Shown here piece after piece: positions 8,817 through 14,386 of a stretch of 24,107 bases of DNA. How positions within the stretch are numbered: position 1 is the first letter of the stretch; every line of letters starts with the position of its first letter. Position numbers and translations under genes: made by a program. The notes under the pieces were generated by a model. That model had not been told where the DNA came from. It did no database searches and saw nothing but the letters and a program-made list of their open reading frames with translations. The DNA is from Prevotellaceae bacterium. Lineage in GTDB: Bacteria; Bacteroidota; Bacteroidia; Bacteroidales; Bacteroidaceae. Location of the stretch: NCBI GenBank assembly GCA_015257125.1, contig JABZKU010000032.1:1-24107 (forward strand), in the 5' to 3' direction.

Positions 8817-8824
8817 CAAAGTTA
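8817..8824 (-). promoter_or_regulatory. candidate -7 element for the GH20 gene
   Basis: The minus strand reads TAACTTTG, a perfect TAnnTTTG. It lies about 75 bp before the start codon, in an AT-richer upstream patch. A clear -33 TTG at the usual 19-20 bp is missing. Confidence 0.5.
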
Positions 8825-9061
8825 GCATTAAATTTCGGTTTTTGCCGTTTCTTGTCCCGATAAGTCAAGCAAAGTTGACAGTTTGCCTACTTTCATTGCA
8901 AAAAAATGACATCGCGGCGAGCAAAATCCCTCTGATCCCCACCGACCTACTCCTTATATATAAAGATTGCACTTGAACTATCCGATGCGCACTTTCGGCC
9001 TGTGCGCTGTGGGCTACTGATTTCGCGGCGCGGCGGAGCAGTTTGCGCCCCAACACGACAA

Positions 9062-9091
9062 CGCCCCTTCGTCTGTGCAGACGGAGGGGCG
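9062..9091 (-). terminator. hairpin terminator of ddh
   Basis: CGCCCCTTCGTCTG (9062-9075) pairs with CAGACGGAGGGGCG (9078-9091), one G-U or mismatch in 14 bp with a very short loop. On the minus strand it is followed by TTGTCGTGTT, a weak U-tract. It starts 31 nt past the ddh stop. Confidence 0.7.
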
Positions 9092-9122
9092 AAAAGTTGT
9101 GGGCTGATTCGTCGACCTACCA

Positions 9123-10025
9123 TTAAACGAGGTGAGCGATGTGGGCTTCGCGGTCGCCGGGCAGGTAGTCTATGACGGGAATCTCGATCATCGTGTAGGC
9201 ACCGGGACGTTGGCGCATCGAAGCGCGCGCTACATTGATGAGCACTTGTGCGGTGAGCGCGGGATTGTTGATCTTCATGTCGAACGAGAAGAGCTGATTG
9301 TGCGTGCGACCCGAGACACCTTTGCGCGTGAGGTGCACACCGTGTCCCACGTCATTGAGGGCGTCGACCGATTCCACGGCTTGAACGTGCGTTTCGTCGT
9401 TGACAAAATACGGATCGGCCTTGATGGCGGCGGCCACCTTGGCGAAATCTGCGCCGGGCTCGAGTTCGATGTACACCATACGGCGGTGAATGCCGGTGCC
9501 GAGGGGGATGGTCACCGAAAGCGCGTCGTGCACTCCGTCGATGGCGCGCACGGCCACGGAGTGACCCATCGAGCGGCCGGGACCGAAGTTGGTGTAGGTC
9601 ACGCCCTTCGGCGCAAGGCTTTCCATAAGGGTGCGCACCACCGAGTCGGAACCGGGATCCCAACCGGCGGCCACCACGCTCACGGCGTTGTGTGCCTTCG
9701 CGGTTTCGTCGAGCGTGCGACGCAAATCGACAATGCCGGAGTGGATGTCGAACGAATCGACCGTGTTGATGCCAAGCGCAAGGCACTCTTTGGCATAGGC
9801 TTCTACGCTGCGAGTGGGTGTGGCAAGGATTGCGACGTCTACATTCTCCAGTTCGGAGATGTGCTTCACCACGGGATAGGCGGCAAGTTCGGGCGGGCAA
9901 TCAACGGCACCGTTGCGGCGAACCACACCGGCACACTCCATGTCGGGAGAGGTCTCGATGGATTCGAGGGCGTATTTACCAATGTTTCCGTAACCGACGA
10001 TGGCGGCGCGAATTTTCTTTTCCAT
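9123..10025 (-). CDS. ddh: meso-diaminopimelate D-dehydrogenase
   Basis: Catalyses NADP-dependent reductive amination of tetrahydrodipicolinate directly to meso-diaminopimelate, feeding lysine and peptidoglycan synthesis in one step. The 300-residue product has the N-terminal Rossmann motif GYGNIG (11-16) and the family signatures FDIHSGIVDLRRTLDE, AAGWDPGSDSVVR and NFGPGRSMGHSVAVRAIDGV. The length fits Ddh, and an inosine/other dehydrogenase is unlikely. The upstream Met at 10031 is possible, but MEKKIRAAIVGYGNIG gives the normal family start at 10025. The gene has its own promoter (10151-10181), about 120 nt of leader and a terminator (9062-9091), so it is probably transcribed alone, although the symporter upstream reads in the same direction. 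Confidence 0.95.
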   Translation of the reverse strand: MEKKIRAAIVGYGNIGKYALESIETSPDMECAGVVRRNGAVDCPPELAAYPVVKHISELENVDVAILATPTRSVEAYAKECLALGINTVDSFDIHSGIVDLRRTLDETAKAHNAVSVVAAGWDPGSDSVVRTLMESLAPKGVTYTNFGPGRSMGHSVAVRAIDGVHDALSVTIPLGTGIHRRMVYIELEPGADFAKVAAAIKADPYFVNDETHVQAVESVDALNDVGHGVHLTRKGVSGRTHNQLFSFDMKINNPALTAQVLINVARASMRQRPGAYTMIEIPVIDYLPGDREAHIAHLV

Positions 10026-10150
10026 AAGCAAGTAAGGAGGGGGTTAGTTTGCGTGGGTCGCCCTCACCATTTCCACGATTGTGGAGGCAGTTTGCAAACC
10101 GCTGCTCGCAGAAGCGGGGCGAACGGCGCAGGACGGCTTTTTTAGTGCTG

Positions 10151-10181
10151 CAAATTTAGAAAGCACCGACCAAGTGACCAA
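10151..10181 (-). promoter_or_regulatory. ddh promoter (Bacteroidota sigma-ABfr type)
   Basis: The minus strand carries TAAATTTG (10151-10158), a perfect TAnnTTTG, and TTG (10179-10181), exactly 20 bp upstream. The same TTG-N20-TAnnTTTG layout occurs before tRNA-Tyr and the FimB-like gene. Transcription should start near 10144. Confidence 0.7.
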
Positions 10182-10214
10182 CGGCGGCGGCCATTTTTTT
10201 GACCGAAAAGGCGC

Positions 10215-11657
10215 TTAGTTTTGCACTCTTTTATCGTTGGCGCGCAGGAGAAACAGTCCGCAGGCGGTGAGCAAACCGTTGAAGACAAGGAGTTCGTAGC
10301 CGAATTTGTAGTTCCACCACACGGGTGCCATGCGATCGAGCACCCCGCAAATCACAGGAGCCAGCACAACGACGAACGGCACATAGCGATCTCTCACCCG
10401 AAAACGCGTGAAGAGGCCGAAGGCAAAGAGCCCGAGCAGCGGCCCATAGGTGTAGGAAGCCATCACGTAGATGGTGTTGATCACATTCGGACTGTCGACG
10501 GCGGCGAAAATCAGCACGCACACCAAGCAGGCGAAGACCATGAGTGCATGCACCTTGCGGCGCAGGCGCACATCGTCCTCACGGCGCAGCAAATCGATGC
10601 AGCAACTCGTGGTGAGCGCCGTGAGCGCGCCGTCGGCCGCACTGAAAGCCGCGGCGACAATGCCCAACGAAAAGGGAATAACCACCCACGGGCCGAGCGC
10701 TCCGCTACTCACCAACTGCGGAAGCAGGGCGTCGGCCTTTTCGGGCAGCGCGATGCCTTGCGCCGCACAAAAGGTGTAGAGCAAAATGCCCAAAGCGAGC
10801 AACAACGCGTTGATGGGAAGAAAGGCCAAGCCGTAGAGACACATGTCTTTCTGCGCGTCGCGGAGTGTGCGGCAGGTGAGATTTTTCTGCATCATGTCTT
10901 GATCCAATCCGGTCATGACAATGACGATGAAAATGCCCGAGAGAAATTGCCGCCAAAAGGCCTGCGGACTCGTCACATCCCACTCCAACACGCGGCTCAT
11001 GGGGCTTTCGCGCACGGTCGTCCACACGCCCTGCACGTCAAGTCCCATCCGTGCGGCGACTGCCCACAGCGTTCCGCCGAGTGCCAAGAGCAACATCAGA
11101 CTTTGAAAGGCGTCGGTGTAGAGGAGTCCCGCCTGTCCGCTGCGATGGGTGTAGAGCCAAATGAGCAACAAGGTGATGGCGGCGGTCAAGGGAAAGGGGA
11201 TGCCGAAAGGGGCAGCCACGAAGGTGTGCAATACCAAGCCGGCCACATAAAGGCGGGCGGCGGCACCGGTTAATTTGCTGAGTAGGAAGAAAACTGCGCC
11301 GGTGCGGTGGGTGCGCGCGCCGAAACGCTGCGAAAGATAACCATAGATGCTCGTCAGCCGCAAACGGTAGTACACCGGTAGGAGCACCAGCGCCACAACA
11401 ACGTAGCCCACAATGAAACCGGCGCACATTTGCAGGTAGGTCATGCCCGTCGACGAAGCCCAAGCGGGCACGCTCACCAACGAAACGCCCGAGATGCTGC
11501 CGGCAATCATGCCGAAGGCCACCATCGGCCACGGGGCGGAGCGCGCCGCACGGTAGAAGGCGGAATTACCGGTGTGCCCGTGGCGGCGTTCGGCCAACCG
11601 CGAGAGAAAAATGAGGAGGGGGAAATAGACCGCAAGGCCTAAAAGCATGAGCCACAT
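10215..11657 (-). CDS. sodium:solute symporter family protein
   Basis: An inner-membrane transporter that should take up a small solute with Na+; the substrate cannot be told from sequence. The 480-residue product is almost entirely hydrophobic segments separated by short charged loops (about 13 helices expected). Family-typical stretches are SGVSLVSVPAW near the N-terminus, YYRLRLTSIYGYLSQRFG, MTGLDQDMMQKNLTC and SAADGALTALTTS, the last resembling the SSF Na+-site helix. The open frame begins at 11801, but the residues before MWLMLLGLAVYF are non-family and their DNA contains a strong hairpin, so I place the start at 11657 (11648 also possible). A -7-like box, CATCTTTG on the minus strand at 11808-11815, is a weak promoter candidate. 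No clear terminator separates it from ddh. Confidence 0.9.
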   Translation of the reverse strand: MWLMLLGLAVYFPLLIFLSRLAERRHGHTGNSAFYRAARSAPWPMVAFGMIAGSISGVSLVSVPAWASSTGMTYLQMCAGFIVGYVVVALVLLPVYYRLRLTSIYGYLSQRFGARTHRTGAVFFLLSKLTGAAARLYVAGLVLHTFVAAPFGIPFPLTAAITLLLIWLYTHRSGQAGLLYTDAFQSLMLLLALGGTLWAVAARMGLDVQGVWTTVRESPMSRVLEWDVTSPQAFWRQFLSGIFIVIVMTGLDQDMMQKNLTCRTLRDAQKDMCLYGLAFLPINALLLALGILLYTFCAAQGIALPEKADALLPQLVSSGALGPWVVIPFSLGIVAAAFSAADGALTALTTSCCIDLLRREDDVRLRRKVHALMVFACLVCVLIFAAVDSPNVINTIYVMASYTYGPLLGLFAFGLFTRFRVRDRYVPFVVVLAPVICGVLDRMAPVWWNYKFGYELLVFNGLLTACGLFLLRANDKRVQN

Positions 11658-11707
11658 GAGTAGATCGATTGAAAAAGGGGGAACAGAAAAACAGCACTTC
11701 ACAAGAG

Positions 11708-11744
11708 CGCGCCCCTCCCGCTCAACAGTGGAGGGAAGGGCGCG
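11708..11744 (-). other. GC-rich hairpin in the symporter 5' leader
   Basis: CGCGCCCCTCCC (11708-11719) pairs with GGGAAGGGCGCG (11733-11744), one mismatch or G-U in 12 bp, around a 13-nt loop. It lies 51-87 nt upstream of the symporter start on the same strand. T-rich patches (GTTTTTCTG, CCTTTTTC) follow only some 16-35 nt later. It could be an attenuator, a stability element or a late terminator for the operon upstream. Confidence 0.5.
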
Positions 11745-11884
11745 AGGAGAAAAAGAGAATACCGCCGGTGCCTTTGCGAAACAAAGGAAAGGTGGAGACA
11801 TCGACGCAAAGATGCTGAACAGACTGGTGCGCGGGGATAGAAAATCAGCTGCTACTTAGGGCGGAAACACAGATGCCGCGCGAA

Positions 11885-11968
11885 AAAGCCGCGGAGTTTC
11901 TAAATAAAGTAGCCGTGTTTCCGAAAAAAACAGCCACGTTTTCGGAGAAAGCTGTGGACTTTCTCCGC
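11885..11968. repeat. 21-bp x 4 intergenic tandem repeat (array A)
   Basis: Four diverged 21-bp units start at 11885, 11906, 11927 and 11948. In plus-strand register each has AAA at its first codon and TTT twelve bases on, so one frame reads KAAEFLN, KVAVFPK, KTATFSE, KAVDFLR. The array lies 15 nt past the stop of the 97-aa ORF. It also forms mutually exclusive hairpins: GGAGAAAG (11944-11951) with CTTTCTCC (11959-11966), and TCCGAAAA (11920-11927) with TTTTCGGA (11939-11946), which share 11944-11946. It probably doubles as the 3' end of the ileS-lspA cluster. Array B at 18335-18418 matches in unit length, copy number and phase. Confidence 0.75.
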
Positions 11969-11983
11969 AATCGCTGCGCGCGT

Positions 11984-12277
11984 TTAGGAGGAAAGGCGCA
12001 AAGGATGCCAACTTTCGTGGACTTCGCCGGCGTACCATACGGTGTAGGGCGATTCGACCGCGAGCGTTTGTGTGCGCAACAAGCGGTGGGCGCGATCGTA
12101 GACCAAGACTTCGCGCGAACGCACCGCGCCTTCGAGCGGATAATAGCGCAAAACGGCCACCCACAACTCGGCGGAGGTGGTGGGAAAGGGCTGTTGCGCC
12201 AGAAATCGCTCGTAGCGACGGCACAACTCGGCCTCATCGGGCGACAACTCGCCGGTGTCGGAAAGCAACAAGGGCAT
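11984..12277 (-). CDS. 97-aa protein of unknown function, last gene of the lspA cluster
   Basis: I do not recognise this protein. It starts 6 nt after the stop of the DUF4296 lipoprotein, so translation is probably coupled. Its composition is protein-like: an acidic start (LSDTGELSPDEAELCRRYE), a hydrophobic middle (ELWVAVLRYYPLEG) and an end with paired aromatic residues (TVWYAGEVHESWHPLRLSS). There is no signal peptide or membrane segment, so it is probably cytoplasmic. Two competing minus-strand frames over the same DNA (11845-12237 and 11856-12224) are Arg/Ser/Ala-rich and lack the tight spacing to the upstream gene, so I prefer this frame. The 21-bp repeat array follows its stop directly. 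Confidence 0.6.
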   Translation of the reverse strand: MPLLLSDTGELSPDEAELCRRYERFLAQQPFPTTSAELWVAVLRYYPLEGAVRSREVLVYDRAHRLLRTQTLAVESPYTVWYAGEVHESWHPLRLSS

Positions 12278-12283
12278 GAGCGA

Positions 12284-13045
12284 TCAAGGCGTCGTGGAGG
12301 TGGGACGCACCGCCACCAAGCGCAAATCGGAAAGCGTCAGGATTTGCGGCATGGACTGCCAACCCACGTTTTGCATGAACTTGATTTCCACTTCGCGAAC
12401 GGCGGATTTGCTCCCCAACGACAGGCGCAACTCTTGGTCGCGCTGGTAGGAGTAAACGCCGTTGGTGAAGGTTTCGGTGGAATCGTTCGCATAGCGCACG
12501 CGAATCACCGAGGCGGCTTGTTTCAATCCCTGTCCGTACAGCCAATCGGCTGAGAACAGGAGCGAGAGCGTGGAATGTGCCGGCACTTTTTGCCGGGGTT
12601 TCACCCGAAAAGTGACTTGCGGCGCCACTTGTGCCGTGAGTACCGCTTGGGGCGTTTGCCAAAGTTGCAAAGAGTCGCTGCTTTGTGCCCCGTCGCCCCC
12701 GCCGGCGGCTCCGTTGCGGCCGCTTTGGTCGTATTTGGCGTCGATGCGCGCATACACCTTCTTCATCTCCTCGGCGTGACGAGAGTAGTAGGCCAACGAA
12801 TGATCGAACTCACGCGCGCTGATGCCGTACTTGTAGAACACCGAAAGACGATATTCGATCGGCGCTTTGGGCAGGCTGTCGGCGATGCTCTCACTCAACG
12901 TCTGCGCCAACTGGTAGTCGTAGAGCACGTCGGCCATTTTTTCGATGGGCAAGACGTCTTTATTTTCGTTACCGGGGCCGCAGGCCGTCAACAGGGCGAT
13001 GCCGGCGCAACAGAGCGGCAAAAAAATGTACGATTTCAGCCTCAT
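12284..13045 (-). CDS. DUF4296-type lipoprotein
   Basis: Function unknown. The 253-residue product has a lipoprotein signal peptide ending LLTAC, with Cys22 as the lipidation site, so it should be anchored in the periplasm or outer membrane. Residues about 30-100 (LPIEKMADVLYDYQLAQTLS...YRLSVFYKYGISAREFDHSLAYYSRHAEEM) match the DUF4296 pattern found next to lspA in Bacteroidales. A Gly/Ser-rich linker (RNGAAGGGDGAQSSDS) leads to a beta-rich C-terminal half. Its ATG overlaps the lspA stop by 4 bp (ATGA, 13042-13045), so the two are translationally coupled. Being encoded beside the signal peptidase that matures lipoproteins is notable but does not prove a shared role. Confidence 0.85.
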   Translation of the reverse strand: MRLKSYIFLPLCCAGIALLTACGPGNENKDVLPIEKMADVLYDYQLAQTLSESIADSLPKAPIEYRLSVFYKYGISAREFDHSLAYYSRHAEEMKKVYARIDAKYDQSGRNGAAGGGDGAQSSDSLQLWQTPQAVLTAQVAPQVTFRVKPRQKVPAHSTLSLLFSADWLYGQGLKQAASVIRVRYANDSTETFTNGVYSYQRDQELRLSLGSKSAVREVEIKFMQNVGWQSMPQILTLSDLRLVAVRPTSTTP

Positions 13046-13710
13046 CTTGCTTGTTTTTCCTCTTCCTCGGTCGTGATTTCGGGCGATGGTTCGGTGGTTT
13101 TCTCCCCACCCATCAGCACGGAGAGGTACTTATAATAGAAAAGGAGCATAGCGGCGGCCCCGACCGAGATGGCGGAGTCGGCTAAATTGAAGATGGCGCC
13201 GAAAAAGGTGCCGCCGCCCAACACCGGCACCCAATCGGGCCAAGTGAAAAACGGGAAGTAGAACATGTCAACCACGCGGCCGTGCAAGAAACTGCCGTAG
13301 CCCTCGCCCATCGGTACGCAATGTGCGGGCGAAGCGCCCGGGGTGTAGGGCAGACTCTCCGTGAAACACAAACCGTAGAAGAAGTTGTCGATGATATTGC
13401 CGAAGGCGCCGGCGATGATCAACGTCAAACAGGCCACAAATCCCAACGGCGCGCCGCGACGAATCTGTTTGACCAGCACAACCGTGAACAAAACGATGGC
13501 GGCCACACGGAAAACAGACAACACGGCTGTGCCGATGAAATCCATGCCGAAGGCCATGCCGTGATTCTCCGTGAAAAGAATGTAGAACCAGTCGGTCACG
13601 TGAATGCGCTCGCCCAAACTCATACCGGTTTTGACGAGATATTTGATGATTTGGTCACCGACAACGAGAGTTAAAAAGATGAGGGTGGCCAAAGAGGCGC
13701 GAAGTTTCAT
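13042..13710 (-). CDS. lspA: lipoprotein signal peptidase (signal peptidase II)
   Basis: Inner-membrane aspartic protease that removes signal peptides from diacylated prolipoproteins. The 222-residue product has four hydrophobic spans, the conserved N-terminal DQIIKY, the GNIID loop and both catalytic aspartates: D148 in HGRVVDMF and D178 in FNLADS. The long insert between GNIID and VVD and the charged tail (EPSPEITTEEEEKQAR) are usual for Bacteroidales LspA, which exceeds the roughly 165 residues of E. coli. The open frame begins at 13989, but the membrane protein starts at MKLRASLATLIFLTLVV (13710). The stop overlaps the start of the DUF4296 gene by 4 bp. Confidence 0.96.
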   Translation of the reverse strand: MKLRASLATLIFLTLVVGDQIIKYLVKTGMSLGERIHVTDWFYILFTENHGMAFGMDFIGTAVLSVFRVAAIVLFTVVLVKQIRRGAPLGFVACLTLIIAGAFGNIIDNFFYGLCFTESLPYTPGASPAHCVPMGEGYGSFLHGRVVDMFYFPFFTWPDWVPVLGGGTFFGAIFNLADSAISVGAAAMLLFYYKYLSVLMGGEKTTEPSPEITTEEEEKQAR

Positions 13711-13747
13711 AAAGTCTATAAGATAATGCGATGGGAAGAGGGGCGCC

Positions 13748-13795
13748 GCGCGCCGCGTGAACGTGTGTTCGACGAACGACATCCACGCGGCGCGC
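13748..13795. other. perfect 12-bp GC hairpin between dksA-like gene and lspA
   Basis: GCGCGCCGCGTG (13748-13759) and CACGCGGCGCGC (13784-13795) are perfect reverse complements around a 24-nt loop that holds an inner GTTCG/CGAAC stem. On the minus strand no U-tract follows, so it is not a classical terminator. It sits 37 nt before lspA and may affect mRNA stability, processing or lspA translation. Confidence 0.6.
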
Positions 13796-13892
13796 AACAA
13801 AACGGTGAGGGCACAACTGCAACGGCCGAGCCCTCGGCAGAGAGATCGGCAACCACGTGGCAGCCGGCGTGAACACCGGGAAAAGCAAGGGC

Positions 13893-14273
13893 TTATTTGC
13901 CCTGCGCCAACTTGGCTTCGATGCTCAAAGTGGCGTGAGGCACCGCGCGAAGGCGCTCCTTGGGAATCAATTGTTTGGTGACGCGGCAAATACCATACGT
14001 CTTATTTTCAATGCGCATCAAGGCGGCTTGCAATCCGGTGATGAACTTGCGCAAGCGTTCGGCGCTGTTCATGAGTTCTTCCAACGATTGTACGGTCGAA
14101 CCTTCTTCAAGCGCATGATAGGTGGGCAACGTGTCGTCGATGTCGTTGCTGTTGCGCTTGTTGAGTGTGGCAATCACCTCCTCATACTGTTCCTTCGCCA
14201 CGCGAAGTTTCTCATTGATGAGCTCGCGGAATTCCACAAGTTCCTCATCCGAATACCGTTTTTTTTCTTCCAT
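13893..14273 (-). CDS. TraR/DksA family protein lacking the zinc-finger cysteines
   Basis: DksA-like proteins bind the RNA polymerase secondary channel and tune transcription; that role is assumed from family. The 126-residue product starts MEEKKRYSDEELVEFRELI, has two long helical stretches forming the expected coiled coil (about 8-85), then YGICRVTKQLIPKERLRAVPHA, the end of the DksA C-terminal domain. The C4 zinc finger is degenerate: only one Cys (GIC) remains and VTKQLIP replaces the CxxCG-like spacing. This form is common in Bacteroidota. It lies between ileS and lspA on the same strand, a conserved order, with 113 bp to ileS and 182 bp to lspA. Confidence 0.9.
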   Translation of the reverse strand: MEEKKRYSDEELVEFRELINEKLRVAKEQYEEVIATLNKRNSNDIDDTLPTYHALEEGSTVQSLEELMNSAERLRKFITGLQAALMRIENKTYGICRVTKQLIPKERLRAVPHATLSIEAKLAQGK

Positions 14274-14306
14274 GGATAAGTGGGTTATTAGAATGCAGGC
14301 ATGCCC

Positions 14307-14318
14307 GCGGCGCGCCGC
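14307..14318. other. 12-bp GC palindrome between ileS and the dksA-like gene
   Basis: GCGGCGCGCCGC is a perfect self-palindrome. Flanking it, TGCCCGCGGC (14302-14311) can pair with GCTGCGGGCA (14371-14380), and GCACAC near 14317 with GTGTGC near 14360, so most of the 113-bp gap can fold. No U-tract is evident, so it resembles the structured gap between the dksA-like gene and lspA rather than a terminator. Confidence 0.4.
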
Positions 14319-14386
14319 ACACGCTCGATGCGCTTACCGCGAAGGTTGCGCCGTCGGTTGTGTGCACCGAGCTGCGGGCACGCGAA

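Larger units (their letters stand above)
8742..9122. other. non-coding gap between the GH20 gene and ddh
   Basis: This 381-bp stretch holds the GH20 promoter and leader (to about 8824) and the ddh terminator (9062-9091). In the GH20 leader, CGGACT (8774-8779) pairs with AGTCCG (8794-8799), continuing with GCAC/GTGC inside, forming a hairpin about 32-58 nt before the start codon. No gene is seen. Confidence 0.5.
11658..11983. other. non-coding gap with symporter leader and repeat array
   Basis: This 326-bp stretch lies between the 97-aa ORF and the symporter. It contains the GC-rich hairpin at 11708-11744 and the four-unit 21-bp repeat array at 11885-11968. Overlapping frames reading through it on both strands owe their heptad look to the repeat and are not called. 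Confidence 0.6.

Noticed and set aside
11885..11968. Arrays A-C as CRISPR arrays
   Set aside because: The units are diverged, contiguous and only 21 bp, with no repeat/spacer alternation and no cas genes nearby.
11845..12237. Minus-strand 130-aa frame competing with the 97-aa ORF
   Set aside because: Arg/Ser/Pro-rich, runs through the repeat array, and lacks tight spacing to the DUF4296 stop.
11873..12553. Plus-strand ORF starting MPREKAAEFLNKVAVF, encoding the array A heptads
   Set aside because: The heptads come from the 21-bp DNA repeat; the rest is the antisense of the 97-aa ORF and DUF4296. A repeat-encoded peptide cannot be fully excluded, but arrays B and C have no comparable ORF start.
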